Source: an uncultured Christensenellaceae bacterium
GTDB taxonomy: Bacteria > Bacillota > Clostridia > Christensenellales > CAG-314
Assembly: GCA_910585195.1 (NCBI GenBank)
Contig: CAJUCX010000002.1
Location: 88,036-152,035 of the forward strand
Reading direction: 5' to 3'
DNA: 64,000 nucleotides
A program made the translations under genes and the position numbers. The notes below the pieces were generated by a model that was given only the letters and a program-made list of their open reading frames with translations, did no database searches and had not been told where the DNA came from. Position 1 is the stretch's first letter, and every line of letters begins with the position of its first letter. Shown here piece after piece: positions 55,688 to 64,000 of this stretch.

Positions 55688-58075
55688 TTAACGCAGTTTT
55701 GCATTAAATTTGGTTTGCAATGCGCCGAGAATTTTTTTCATATTCTTTTCTATTTCATTGTCAGTCAAAGTCTTATTTTCCGACCTGAATCTGAATGACA
55801 AAGATACGCTCTTTTTACCTGATTCTACTTGATTGCCTTTATATACGTCAAAAAGTTTTACTTCTTCCAAAATATAAATATTTTCTTTTGACGCTTTGAT
55901 TAAATCACCAACTGCTACGTCGTCGTCAACAACAACGGATAAATCTCTTTCCACTGCAGGAAATTTTGCAATTGCTTTATAAGTAATTTGTTTGTTGAAG
56001 TGTTTTGAAAGCGCATCAAAGTCTATTGTAGCAATATACGTTGTTTGACCTAAATCATAGTTTTTGGCAACGTTTGGATGAACTTCACCAAAATACCCTA
56101 CTATGTCGTCATTTATGATTATATCAGCCGAAATACCCGGATGTAAAAACGGTTGTTTTGAGCGAACAACATCCAATTCACAACCGAATTCATTTAGAAT
56201 TGCGGTGATTATCCCTTTAAGTTTGAAGAAATTTCCGTTTCCGTACAGCCCGATGCATAACGTTTCCGTTTCAGTCGGCAAGTCTTCCAAAGGAAGAGAA
56301 TGTGGCTTAAAAACTTTGCCGAATTCAAACAGTGATGCGTTCAAGTTTGAACGACTTTGATTTGCCGATATTACGTTTAGCATACCCGGCAGCAGAGAAC
56401 TGCGCATATAACTGAGTTCTTCTCCCAAAGGATTTTTGATTTTTATTAAATTATAGAGTTCGCTATCGTCAGGTAACGTTAATTTATCAAGTGCAGATTT
56501 ACCGAAAAATCCGTAAGTAATTATTTCACTGCAACCAAGACCCAAAAGTATTTCTTTTGTTTTGTCAATTTCTGCTTGACACTGTGTCTTACCACCGCAG
56601 GTTATGCTGGCTTTGTTTAACAACGTAGGCTTGATGTGGTCATATCCGTAAACTCTAATTATTTCTTCGATAATATCGCAGTCTCTTTCTAAGTCGTCGC
56701 GATACTCAGGAATAACACACTCCACCAAATTGTCGTTGATTGTTGTTTTTATGCCTAAGGTTTCAAGAATAGATATAACCGTAGCCTTTGGTATAGAAAT
56801 ACCAAGAAGTCTCTTTATTTTTGAAAACTTAAATGTCAATTTTGTTTTGTCGCAAGTTTCGGTTGAAATATCTATCATTCCGTCAATACAGATGCCGCAG
56901 TCGAGTTGCTGTGTGAGTTGAAGTGCTCTTGCAAGCGCCAATCGCGTCATAAAACTGTTGACGCCTTTTTCGAAACGTGCGGATGAGTCTGAGCGAATAC
57001 CCAATTTTTTGCTGCTTTTCCTTATATTTTCTCTATTGAATTTTGCCGCTTCGAATATTACGGTGTTAGTATCTTCTTTAATACCAGAGTTTTTGCCACC
57101 CATAATGCCTGCGAGACCTACAGCCTTGTTGTTATCGGCTATTACTAAAACGTCGTTGTCAAGAGTATAAGTTTTTTCGTCAAACGGAATGATTTGCTCT
57201 CCGTCTTGAGCTCTGCGGACGATAATTTTGTTGTCGCATATGTCTTTATGGTCAAATGCGTGCATAGGTTGTCCCATTTCCCACAAAACATAGTTTGTAA
57301 TGTCAACCATATTCGAAATGCCGCGTAGCCCTACCGCCTTTAATCTTCTTCTCATCCAAGTGGGCGACGGCGCTATTTTTACGTCTTTTACACCCGCTGC
57401 CAGATAAGTCGGGCACAAGTCTTTGTCTTTTACTTCGACGCTGACATAGTCTTTTATGTTTGTTGTTTTTTCAGTAGTGTATTTAATTTCAGGTATTTTT
57501 ATCATCTTGCCCAAAGCAACTGCAACTTCGCGGGACAGTCCTAAAATGCTTTGACAGTCCGGTCTGTTGGAAGTTATGCCAACGTCTAAAACATAGTCGT
57601 CAACGCCGATTACAGGCTTTATATCGACGCCTATCGGCGTATTTTTGTCTAAAATCAAAATTCCGTAAACTTCTGCGCCTGGATAATTGTCGTCAGTAAT
57701 GCATAGTTCTTCGCCTGAGCACAGCATGCCGTTAGATTCCACGCCGCGGAGTTTGCCTTTTTTTATACTTGCTCCGTTTGGCAACTTAGAACCGTGTTTC
57801 GCAACGGGAACGATGTCCCCTTCTTTAATGTTGTTTGCGCCTGTTACGATTTGCAATACTTCATCGCCGACGTTAATTTGGCAGACAACCAATTTATCGG
57901 CATCGGGATGTTTTTCTATTTTTAATATTTGACCTGTTACTACATTTTCTATATTTTCGCCAAGATACGTAACTTCTTCTACTTCGAAGCCTATACCAAC
58001 CAACTTTTGGCAGAGAGTGTCTATATCAACGTCAACCTCGACAAAATCTTTTATCCAACTTAATAATGCTTTCAT
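55688..58075 (-). CDS. pheT: Phenylalanyl-tRNA synthetase beta subunit
   Basis: PheT forms the alpha2-beta2 enzyme with PheS and edits misacylated tRNA. The 795 residues have the N-terminal tRNA-binding OB domain (VVTGQILKIEKHPDADKLVVCQ), the B3/B4 editing domain, B5, the catalytic-like core and the C-terminal anticodon-binding FDX-ACB domain. It lies 14 bp after pheS under T-box control. Confidence 0.96.
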   Translation of the reverse strand: MKALLSWIKDFVEVDVDIDTLCQKLVGIGFEVEEVTYLGENIENVVTGQILKIEKHPDADKLVVCQINVGDEVLQIVTGANNIKEGDIVPVAKHGSKLPNGASIKKGKLRGVESNGMLCSGEELCITDDNYPGAEVYGILILDKNTPIGVDIKPVIGVDDYVLDVGITSNRPDCQSILGLSREVAVALGKMIKIPEIKYTTEKTTNIKDYVSVEVKDKDLCPTYLAAGVKDVKIAPSPTWMRRRLKAVGLRGISNMVDITNYVLWEMGQPMHAFDHKDICDNKIIVRRAQDGEQIIPFDEKTYTLDNDVLVIADNNKAVGLAGIMGGKNSGIKEDTNTVIFEAAKFNRENIRKSSKKLGIRSDSSARFEKGVNSFMTRLALARALQLTQQLDCGICIDGMIDISTETCDKTKLTFKFSKIKRLLGISIPKATVISILETLGIKTTINDNLVECVIPEYRDDLERDCDIIEEIIRVYGYDHIKPTLLNKASITCGGKTQCQAEIDKTKEILLGLGCSEIITYGFFGKSALDKLTLPDDSELYNLIKIKNPLGEELSYMRSSLLPGMLNVISANQSRSNLNASLFEFGKVFKPHSLPLEDLPTETETLCIGLYGNGNFFKLKGIITAILNEFGCELDVVRSKQPFLHPGISADIIINDDIVGYFGEVHPNVAKNYDLGQTTYIATIDFDALSKHFNKQITYKAIAKFPAVERDLSVVVDDDVAVGDLIKASKENIYILEEVKLFDVYKGNQVESGKKSVSLSFRFRSENKTLTDNEIEKNMKKILGALQTKFNAKLR

Positions 58076-58089
58076 ATATAAACTCCTTG

Positions 58090-59127
58090 TTATCTGAATT
58101 GCTTTAAGAAACGAACGTCGTTTTCGAAAAACAGCTTAATATTTGGTATGCCGTATTTTATCATAGCAATTCTTTCAAGTCCCATTCCAAATGCATAACC
58201 TGTATATTTTTCCGAATCTATGCCGCAATTTTCCAAGACTTTCGGGTTGACCATACCTGCGCCCAAGACTTCAATCCAACCGGTGCCTTTGCATAGTTTG
58301 CAACCCGTTCCTCCGCAGTTTGAACACGTTAAGTCAACTTCAACGCTAGGTTCCGTAAACGGAAAGAACGAAGGTCGGAAACGAGTTTTTGTTTTTTCGT
58401 CAAACAATGCCTTTGCAAAAGTTTCTAAAGTACCCTGAAGGTCGCACAAAGTAATATTTTTGTCAACGACCAAACCCTCGATTTGATGAAACATCGGTGA
58501 ATGGCTTGCATCGTCGTCTGAACGGTAAACCTTGCCGGGACAAAGCATTTTTATAGGAGGTTGCTTTTTTTTCATAGTTCTTACCTGATTAGGAGAAGTA
58601 TGCGTACGCAATAAGATATTTTCCGTTATGTAGAAAGTATCTTGCATATCTCTTGCAGGGTGATTTTTAGGAATATTCAATGCTTCGAAGCAATAATAAT
58701 CCGTTTCGATTTCGGGACCTTCAAGTACTTCAAAGCCAAGCCCTTTGAAGATATCCATAATCTCGTTTGTTACAAGAGAAACGGGATGCAAATGACCTCT
58801 TGTTTGTTCAAACGTCATATCACAAGGCAAAGTTATATCAACCTTTTCTTTTTCTAATTTATCGTGAAGCATTTTTTCTTGCATTTTACTTTCAGCTTCA
58901 GCAAAGGCTTCTTCAAGAAGTTTTCTTGCTTCGTTTACCATTTGTCCGAATTTAGGCCTTTCTTCACCCGGCAGGTCGCGCATGCATTTCATCATATTTG
59001 CAAGTTCGCTGTTTTTACCTAAACTTTCCGATTTGATTTTTTGCAACTCCGTAGCAGACGTTTCTTTAACTTCGGCAATTTTGGATTTGCATTTTTCAAC
59101 CAATTCTTTAATTTTGTCGTTTAACAT
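58090..59127 (-). CDS. pheS: Phenylalanyl-tRNA synthetase alpha subunit
   Basis: PheS is the catalytic subunit. The 345 residues have an N-terminal coiled coil (about 1-90) and the class II core: HPARDMQDTFYI, RTHTSPNQVR (motif 2 region), PFTEPSVEVD and the motif 3 region YAFGMGLERIAMIKYGI. AAGGAG lies upstream of the ATG, directly after the T-box terminator. Confidence 0.97.
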   Translation of the reverse strand: MLNDKIKELVEKCKSKIAEVKETSATELQKIKSESLGKNSELANMMKCMRDLPGEERPKFGQMVNEARKLLEEAFAEAESKMQEKMLHDKLEKEKVDITLPCDMTFEQTRGHLHPVSLVTNEIMDIFKGLGFEVLEGPEIETDYYCFEALNIPKNHPARDMQDTFYITENILLRTHTSPNQVRTMKKKQPPIKMLCPGKVYRSDDDASHSPMFHQIEGLVVDKNITLCDLQGTLETFAKALFDEKTKTRFRPSFFPFTEPSVEVDLTCSNCGGTGCKLCKGTGWIEVLGAGMVNPKVLENCGIDSEKYTGYAFGMGLERIAMIKYGIPNIKLFFENDVRFLKQFR

Positions 59128-59136
59128 CTTTTCTCC

Positions 59137-59367
59137 TTAAAAAAACGCCCTAACGAAATCGTTAGGACGAAATTATCGTGGTACCACCTAAATTTACGCA
59201 ATAAAAATGCGCCTCTTGACAGGGATAACGACCTTACACGCAGTCGACTACTTATCACCGACCGAACTACAAAGTGAATATCTTTTTGCCGTCAAATGCG
59301 AAATTTCCACCGTCAATCGCTCTCTGAAATTTGAGTCTCGGCAAACTCTTGTGCTTTGTCAATGTTT
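59137..59367 (-). promoter_or_regulatory. T-box leader of pheST, Phe specifier
   Basis: The roughly 230-nt leader on the minus strand has the T-box core AGGTGGTACCACG (59189-59177), whose TGG pairs with an uncharged tRNA end, followed by the terminator hairpin CCTAACG/CGTTAGGG with a T-run (59168-59139). A Stem I AGAG-type motif is visible. The specifier is most likely TTC (59278-59276, in GATATTCACTTTG), a Phe codon, matching the genes downstream. Uncharged tRNA-Phe should favour readthrough. Confidence 0.92.
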
Positions 59368-59373
59368 TGAAAA

Positions 59374-59402
59374 ATTATAACAAAATTTTTTAGGTTTATC
59401 AA
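59374..59402 (-). promoter_or_regulatory. pheST promoter
   Basis: On the minus strand TTGATA (59402-59397) and consensus TATAAT (59379-59374), spacing 17 bp, just upstream of the T-box leader. Confidence 0.82.
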
Positions 59403-59416
59403 CTGTTTTTACCTGT

Positions 59417-60121
59417 TTAAGGAATCAAATTTAAGTTTGAACCGAATGCACCCATATTGAGGTATATTTCCGGCACCTTTCCTACCAACAGACTTTCGCA
59501 AACCAAAATATCCGCCGCGGTTTTTACAGTGCTATTGAACGTCGGTAGAATCAGTTGAACGTTTGCAATCACGTTCAGATAGATTTTGTGCCGAGTTTGA
59601 TTTATGCCTGCATCTTCAAACTCTGAAATAAAATTGCAGTTTACGGAATTCAGCGGTTGAAGTTGAATTGTAATTTCAGGTCCTACATTTGCAAGCAACG
59701 GCGTGCCAGATAATTGTCCTATCGGAATCTTAATGGAATAATTGCAATATTTTTCCAAATTACTTTCGGATTGAAGTGCCGTTTCTCTGGCCAAGCGGTT
59801 TACTAAAACCGAATTTGTTTCTATCAATGAAATATTCCCTTCGCCGTCTTTTTCTATCTTTATCAAGTCGGAGTATTCGATTGAATTTGCCATGGTTTCT
59901 ATCACTGCATTATTGACTGCCGACATTGCATATGATTTCACTTGTGCGCTGCAAATGGAAATTATTACGGAAGCAATGTAATTATGTAAAGTGAATAATA
60001 TCCATATTACAGACATAAAAATTATGGCAAAAATAATCCACCCTTTTTTGAGTTTGCGGACCTTTTTGCCATAAGTTTTCTTGCATTTTTTAGGCGTTAA
60101 GTCGAAGATAGTTTCTTCCAT
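59417..60121 (-). CDS. yunB: Sporulation protein YunB
   Basis: The 234 residues have a basic N-terminus, one membrane helix (GWIIFAIIFMSVIWILFTL) and a conserved extracytoplasmic domain (AVNNAVIETM, IPIGQLSGTPLLANVGPEI, VCESLLVGKVPEIYLNMG) typical of YunB. In Bacillus it is made in the mother cell under sigma-E and is needed for proper spore formation; its molecular task is not known. It lies next to the spoVA genes. Confidence 0.88.
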   Translation of the reverse strand: MEETIFDLTPKKCKKTYGKKVRKLKKGWIIFAIIFMSVIWILFTLHNYIASVIISICSAQVKSYAMSAVNNAVIETMANSIEYSDLIKIEKDGEGNISLIETNSVLVNRLARETALQSESNLEKYCNYSIKIPIGQLSGTPLLANVGPEITIQLQPLNSVNCNFISEFEDAGINQTRHKIYLNVIANVQLILPTFNSTVKTAADILVCESLLVGKVPEIYLNMGAFGSNLNLIP

Positions 60122-60128
60122 AGTCTAT

Positions 60129-60136
60129 ATAATATG
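60129..60136 (-). promoter_or_regulatory. Candidate yunB -10 element, sigma-E-like
   Basis: CATATTAT on the minus strand (60136-60129) fits the loose sigma-E -10 pattern CATANNNT and ends 7 nt before the ATG. No convincing -35 element was found. No Shine-Dalgarno precedes yunB. Confidence 0.35.
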
Positions 60137-60160
60137 CAAGAACGAAACTTAAAGTTACAA

Positions 60161-60529
60161 TTATTTTTTCTTTGTCCTCGGACTGAAAATCAAAGCATTA
60201 ACGTAACCAAAGATAATTGCCGTTGCAATACCCGGCGCGCACGCTTCCAGTCCACCCTTTATTGCGCCGAAGACGCCTTCTGCCCGTGCTCCTTCTACCG
60301 CGCCGTTAACCAAAGAACAGCCAAACCCGGAAATCGGTACGCTTGCGCCTGCACCAAAGGTGTCGATTAAAGGTTGATATAAATTAAACGCTTGAAGAAT
60401 TGCTCCTGCTATTAAAAATGTAACGAGAATTTTTCCGTTTGTCAGATGTGTCAAATTGATTAAGATTTGACCCAAAAGGCAAATAAAACCTCCCATTAAA
60501 AATGCTTTAAGAATATTCAGCCACATCAT
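60161..60529 (-). CDS. spoVAE: Stage V sporulation protein AE
   Basis: SpoVAE is a small integral membrane protein of the SpoVA channel, which moves Ca-dipicolinic acid into the spore and out at germination. The 122 residues are hydrophobic with the conserved GAGASVPISGFGCSLVNGA. GGAGG precedes the start, and it overlaps spoVAD by 4 bp. Confidence 0.94.
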   Translation of the reverse strand: MMWLNILKAFLMGGFICLLGQILINLTHLTNGKILVTFLIAGAILQAFNLYQPLIDTFGAGASVPISGFGCSLVNGAVEGARAEGVFGAIKGGLEACAPGIATAIIFGYVNALIFSPRTKKK

Positions 60530-61533
60530 TTACACACCTCCAAGCAATGCGCTATGCACGGTACGCTTTCACCTTGAAATGAAGTTAAAGGACTTAATAA
60601 TGCGCCGGTACCCGCAAGCAATATTTTTTTATAATTTCCGCTTTTGAAATTGTTTAATATAAAAGAGTTAAAAACCAATGCGCTGCAAGCGGCGCCGCTG
60701 CCGCCCTGATAAGTTTGTTGTTTGTCTGTATACAGCATTGCACCGCAGTCTTCTAATTTATCCGATAAATCGAAACCGTTTTCTTTTATTAAATCTATCA
60801 AAATTTTTTTACCCAGTTTGCCCAAATCGCCGGTGAATATCTTGTTGTAATCGTCCGGTGAGCTGCCTGTGTCCTTAAAAAATTGAGTCAAGGTGTCGCA
60901 TGCCGCGGGAGCCATTGCCGCCCCCATATTATTTACGTCTTTAATACCCAAATCGATTACGCGACCCGCTATACCCCGTGTAATGCGGCAAACGGCTTCT
61001 GTAGTGTCATTTGATAAAATACTTGCGCCTGCGCCTGTTGCCGTCCACTGCGTTACAGGCGACCTCAAAACGCCGAGTTCCAACGGGTAACGGTATTGTC
61101 TTTCTGCCGTGGAAAAATGGCTGCCGCTTATGCAAATGACTTTGTCTTTATAACCACCGTCTATTAAACACGAACCTAAAAGCAAACTTTCCGCGAATGT
61201 TCCGCAGGCATTGTAAAGCCCGAAAAATGATGACTCATAAGCACGCATTGCAAATGAAACTGATACAATCTGATTTAATAAATCTCCGCCGAGAACGGAG
61301 TCGATTGCGTTTACCGGCGTGTTCGATTTTTGCAGAACGCCGTCTATAGCAGTCTTAAACATTTTGCATTCTGCTTTTTCAAATGATTTTTCGCCGAATT
61401 TATCGTTTTCCAGACACATATCAAAAACGTTGCCCAAATTGCCTTGTTGCTCTTTTGGTCCTGCCAATGCAAAACCCTCTTTTACGTTTACATTGTCAAA
61501 AATAAGAGTTTGACTTCCAAGTTTTTTATTCAT
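60526..61533 (-). CDS. spoVAD: Stage V sporulation protein AD
   Basis: SpoVAD is the peripheral, dipicolinic-acid-binding subunit with a thiolase-like fold. The 335 residues match throughout (AGPKEQQGNLG, NACGTFAESLLLGSCLI, GATGAGASIL-type region, FQGESVPCIAHCLEV). It lies between spoVAC and spoVAE with 1-bp gap and 4-bp overlap. Confidence 0.95.
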   Translation of the reverse strand: MNKKLGSQTLIFDNVNVKEGFALAGPKEQQGNLGNVFDMCLENDKFGEKSFEKAECKMFKTAIDGVLQKSNTPVNAIDSVLGGDLLNQIVSVSFAMRAYESSFFGLYNACGTFAESLLLGSCLIDGGYKDKVICISGSHFSTAERQYRYPLELGVLRSPVTQWTATGAGASILSNDTTEAVCRITRGIAGRVIDLGIKDVNNMGAAMAPAACDTLTQFFKDTGSSPDDYNKIFTGDLGKLGKKILIDLIKENGFDLSDKLEDCGAMLYTDKQQTYQGGSGAACSALVFNSFILNNFKSGNYKKILLAGTGALLSPLTSFQGESVPCIAHCLEVCK

Positions 61534-61534
61534 A

Positions 61535-62050
61535 TTAAACTCCGAAAATTAAATAAATAAGCGCGATTATCGTAGATACAAAAACGCCGTTTACAACGAC
61601 CGGACCTGCAACGTTAAACATTTTTGCCGCAAGACCGTAAATCATTCCCTCCGACTTAAACTCTATTGCAGGCGCAACTACGGCGTTGGAAAAGCCTGTA
61701 ATCGGTATTGTAGAACCTGCGCCGGCAAATCTGCCGAGTTTGTCGTAAATACCTAGTCCTGTCGCGCAAGCGGCAACGGCAACGAGTATGCAAGAAGTGT
61801 ACATACTTGCTTGCTTTGTTTCTACGCCGCCTTGAACGAACAGGTCGATTATTACTTGTCCTATTGAACAGATAAGCCCGCCTATAAGAAATGCCCAAAA
61901 CATATTTTTCCAGTGCGACGATTTTGGCGACTGCTCGAATACATAATCCATATACAGCGTTTTTTTGACGTCATTTTTATATGATTTGATTTTACTTTTT
62001 TCTTGAATTTCTTTTACAGACAAATTGCTTGCTTCGGTTTTTTTATCCAT
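61535..62050 (-). CDS. spoVAC: Stage V sporulation protein AC
   Basis: SpoVAC forms a mechanosensitive membrane channel of the SpoVA complex. The 171 residues have a charged N-terminus and several membrane helices with AGAGSTIPITGFSNAVVAPAIE. AAGGAG lies about 13 bp before the ATG. spoVAA and spoVAB are missing, as usual in Clostridia. Confidence 0.94.
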   Translation of the reverse strand: MDKKTEASNLSVKEIQEKSKIKSYKNDVKKTLYMDYVFEQSPKSSHWKNMFWAFLIGGLICSIGQVIIDLFVQGGVETKQASMYTSCILVAVAACATGLGIYDKLGRFAGAGSTIPITGFSNAVVAPAIEFKSEGMIYGLAAKMFNVAGPVVVNGVFVSTIIALIYLIFGV

Positions 62051-62051
62051 A

Positions 62052-62144
62052 TTAAATTTGTTTCTCCTTCGGGATTTTTACAAACGTTTCTTTTTCGTCG
62101 ATGTTTTTTCCGAATTCCCTTATTTGCGTTATTTTAGTTTTCAT
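62052..62144 (-). CDS. Possible 30-residue ORF upstream of spoVAC
   Basis: ATG 62144 opens a 30-codon frame (MKTKITQIREFGKN, then a Lys/Glu-rich end) whose stop lies 1 bp before the spoVAC ATG. That spacing would suit translational coupling. There is no Shine-Dalgarno and no family I recognise, so it may not be real. Confidence 0.3.
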   Translation of the reverse strand: MKTKITQIREFGKNIDEKETFVKIPKEKQI

Positions 62145-62174
62145 CTTGGAAGAATTGTTGACATTTGAATAAAT

Positions 62175-62204
62175 ATTATACAAAACAAATTTAATTGATT
62201 TCAA
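62175..62204 (-). promoter_or_regulatory. Probable spoVA operon promoter
   Basis: On the minus strand TTGAAA (62204-62199) and TATAAT (62180-62175) are 18 bp apart. The same bases can be read as a forespore-type promoter (TGAAAT with GTATAATA), expected for sigma-G control of spoVA. I cannot decide between them. Confidence 0.45.
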
Positions 62205-62239
62205 AAAAATATCTAATAAAAATTGTATAAGGATTGTAA

Positions 62240-62272
62240 ATAAAAGAACCTTAAACGGTTGAGTTTAAGGTT
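62240..62272 (-). terminator. Terminator after sigF
   Basis: AACCTTAAAC and GTTTAAGGTT (62247-62256 with 62263-62272) form a 10-bp perfect stem, followed on the minus strand by CTTTTATTT. It overlaps the sigF stop and separates sigF from spoVA. Confidence 0.78.
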
Positions 62273-62996
62273 AATCGTTAAATTTTTTTCTTATTTTTTC
62301 TAAAATTTTGCTTTCAAGCCTTGATACTTGAACTTGCGATACCCCGAGGTGTGCTGCAATTTCATTTTGCGTTTTATCTCTAAAATATCTCAAAATAATT
62401 ATCTTTTTTTCTCTTGGAGAAAGTTCGTTTATAACCGAGCGAAGCAAAACTTTGTCTATTATATCGTCAGTATTATCTTCCGTACCGACTTTATCAAGCA
62501 AGCATTGAGATTTATCGTCGTTTTCATCAACTTTTTCATACAAGGAAACGGGTGTTTGAGCCGACTCCATTGCAAATACGACTTCCTGAGGGTCTATTTC
62601 AAAATGCTTTGCAATTTCATCTATTGACGGTTCGCATAAATTTTCTTTTTTATAAAATTCAACGAAGCCCGCAATTTTCACGGAAAGAGTTTTTAACGCG
62701 CGCGAAACTTTAATATAACCGTCATCACGCAAAAAACGCTTTAACTCGCCCACTATCATTGGTACTGCATAAGTGGAGAACTTTACGTTATACTCAGTTT
62801 TGAAGTTATTTATTGCTTTTAGAAAGCCGACGCAACTGATTTGAAACAAATCTTCATATTCAACATTTTTTCCGCTGTAATGTCTTATAATGCTTTTTAA
62901 TAGCGGAGTGTTATGCTGTAATAAAGTTTCTTTTGCCTGTTCATCACCTTGCTGGGCTTTTTCTATAAGCGCCATTGTTTCAAGGTGTTCAAGCAT
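62271..62996 (-). CDS. sigF: Forespore sigma factor SigF (SpoIIAC)
   Basis: Sigma-F is the first forespore-specific sigma factor. The 241 residues have region 2 (YEDLFQISCVGFLKAINNFKTEYNVKFSTYAVPMI, seen in parts), region 3 and region 4 with the helix-turn-helix TQNEIAAHLGVSQVQVSRLE. It resembles sigma-G too, but its place after spoIIAA and spoIIAB identifies it. It overlaps spoIIAB by 8 bp. Confidence 0.95.
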   Translation of the reverse strand: MLEHLETMALIEKAQQGDEQAKETLLQHNTPLLKSIIRHYSGKNVEYEDLFQISCVGFLKAINNFKTEYNVKFSTYAVPMIVGELKRFLRDDGYIKVSRALKTLSVKIAGFVEFYKKENLCEPSIDEIAKHFEIDPQEVVFAMESAQTPVSLYEKVDENDDKSQCLLDKVGTEDNTDDIIDKVLLRSVINELSPREKKIIILRYFRDKTQNEIAAHLGVSQVQVSRLESKILEKIRKKFND

Positions 62997-63438
62997 TTTG
63001 TTCTTCCTTTATTGAGAATTTTTTTTGCATTTTAACTGTGGTTCCTTCGCCTTGTTTTGACGAAATGGTTACGCAGTCCATAAAGGCTTGCATAACCGTA
63101 AAGCCCATGCCGGAGCGTTCTTCGTCGGGTTTTGTTGTAAAAAACGGTTGCATCGCCGTCTCGGTATCTGCAATGCCTACGCCGAAGTCTTTAATTTCTA
63201 TGTATATTTCGTTTTCTGTCAAACCTGCCCAAATTTCAATTTCACCTGAATTGTCTTTGTATCCGTGTACGACGCAATTTGTAACGGCTTCACTTACCGC
63301 TGTTTTCAAATCATTAATTTCTTCCAGCGTAGGATTTACTGATACGCAAAATGCTGCAACTACTCCCCTTGCAAACGATTCGTTAATTGATAACGCAGGA
63401 ATCTTCAAATGCATTTCATTAAGAAAGTTCATATTCAC
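62989..63438 (-). CDS. spoIIAB: Anti-sigma-F factor SpoIIAB
   Basis: SpoIIAB holds sigma-F inactive and phosphorylates SpoIIAA. The 149 residues are a GHKL-type serine kinase with AVSEAVTNCVVHGYKD (N-box), IKDFGVGIAD (G1-type) and ERSGMGFTVMQAFMD. It lies between spoIIAA and sigF, with a gap of 5 bp and an overlap of 8 bp. Confidence 0.95.
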   Translation of the reverse strand: MNMNFLNEMHLKIPALSINESFARGVVAAFCVSVNPTLEEINDLKTAVSEAVTNCVVHGYKDNSGEIEIWAGLTENEIYIEIKDFGVGIADTETAMQPFFTTKPDEERSGMGFTVMQAFMDCVTISSKQGEGTTVKMQKKFSIKEEQNA

Positions 63439-63443
63439 CTCAA

Positions 63444-63752
63444 TTATTTGACTTTTGGCATGATTTCATACAACCCTGCCATATTAAAAATTTTGTCTAT
63501 CGACGACGACGGATTTTTTACAAATATTGCAATGTTTCTGGCTTTAAGCCTTTTGTAACGGCCAATCAAAACACCTATGCCAGTACTGTCCATAAACGTC
63601 AAGTTGCTTAAATCGAAAATAACGTTTGTTATACCCGGTTGTGAAATGGCATCATCCATTTGCTTGCGGGCATATTCCGCAGTACATTCGTCAAGTTCTC
63701 CGGAAAGAAATATGTTTAGAGTGTGCTTGCCGTATTGAATGTCTATTTTCAT
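63444..63752 (-). CDS. spoIIAA: Anti-anti-sigma factor SpoIIAA
   Basis: Unphosphorylated SpoIIAA frees sigma-F by binding SpoIIAB. ATG 63752 (MKIDIQYGKHTL) is chosen because GAGGTGA precedes it; an in-frame ATG 18 bases upstream would absorb that ribosome-binding site. The 102-residue STAS domain has the phosphorylated serine in FMDSTGIGVLIG. No confident sigma-H promoter was found upstream. Confidence 0.94.
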   Translation of the reverse strand: MKIDIQYGKHTLNIFLSGELDECTAEYARKQMDDAISQPGITNVIFDLSNLTFMDSTGIGVLIGRYKRLKARNIAIFVKNPSSSIDKIFNMAGLYEIMPKVK

Positions 63753-63886
63753 ATTCACCTCGCCTTGCATATAATAACTTTACGGATATGAAAAATTTTT
63801 TGTTGATTTGTCGAAATTGAATTTATAATGTAAAAAACGGGATAATAAATTTTTTGAAAAATTTTTGAAAACAGCCGCGTTTTTTA

Positions 63887-63915
63887 TTGACAATTTATAA
63901 AAAATATCGTATCTT
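63887..63915 (+). promoter_or_regulatory. tRNA-Pro promoter
   Basis: Consensus TTGACA (63887-63892) and TATCTT (63910-63915), spacing 17 bp, upstream of the tRNA. Confidence 0.8.
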
Positions 63916-63947
63916 AATTAGGCTATTGATTGAGTTCAAAATAGTTT

Positions 63948-64000
63948 CGGGGTGTAGCGCAGTTTGGTAGCGCACGTGGTTTGGGACCATGGGGCCGGGA
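63948..64000 (+). tRNA. trnP: tRNA-Pro (anticodon TGG), cut by window edge
   Basis: CGGGGTG acceptor, D-arm GTAGCGCAGTTTGGTAGCGC and the anticodon arm CGTGG-TTTGGGA-CCATG with anticodon TGG are visible. The T-arm and 3' acceptor lie beyond the window. Confidence 0.93.

Overview
This window is a stretch of chromosome from an AT-rich, endospore-forming Firmicute, most likely a strictly anaerobic member of Clostridia. The evidence is the spoIIAA-spoIIAB-sigF operon beside spoVAC-spoVAD-spoVAE and yunB, the SCIFF peptide with its radical SAM maturase, a T-box leader on pheST, the ylxY-mlpA pair behind rpsO-pnp, and HemZ. No genus can be named from the sequence alone. Nearly all of it is densely packed housekeeping DNA; there is no phage, insertion sequence, CRISPR array or rRNA.

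Layout. 1-9.7 kb (+): the end of a YebC-type regulator, then ruvCAB, queA, tgt, yajC, a small membrane protein, the 54-residue SCIFF peptide gene (scfA), its maturase (scfB) and secDF. 9.8-16.3 kb (+): recJ, relA/spoT, a metallo-beta-lactamase-fold hydrolase and hemZ. 16.2-17.4 kb: a compact foreign-looking block carrying one lipoprotein gene, bounded by a perfect 34-bp direct repeat that duplicates the end of hemZ. 17.4-31 kb (+): rpsO, pnp, ylxY, mlpA, ftsK, rimO, pgsA, cinA, recA, rny. 31-34.3 kb: purB, tRNA-Trp (-), proC, rnhA. 34.3-38.6 kb: a membrane-anchored PadR-type regulator (-), a YgjP-type metallopeptidase, a tyrosine recombinase and lexA (+). 38.6-46.5 kb (-): ynbB and the miaB-mutS-mutL-miaA cluster. 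46.6-48.7 kb (+): a bifunctional penicillin-binding protein. 48.7-55.6 kb (-): a U32 peptidase, mutS2, a cysteine desulfurase and thiI. 55.7-59.4 kb (-): T-box-controlled pheST. 59.4-63.8 kb (-): the sporulation block. A tRNA-Pro (+) begins at the right edge.

Functional themes are DNA repair and recombination (ruvCAB, recJ, recA, lexA, mutS, mutL, mutS2, the Xer-like recombinase), tRNA modification (queA, tgt, miaA, miaB, thiI with its sulfur donor), protein export (yajC, secDF), RNA turnover (pnp, rny) and forespore development.

Two observations stand out. First, the 34-bp repeat flanking a single lipoprotein gene suggests a minimal cassette inserted at the 3' end of hemZ with no integrase of its own. 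Second, at least seven genes (ruvC, padR-like, ygjP-like, xer-like, lexA, miaB, U32 peptidase) have a sigma-A-type -10 hexamer ending only 6-7 nt before the ATG and no Shine-Dalgarno sequence. That predicts leaderless mRNAs, and most of these genes head DNA-repair or recombination units.
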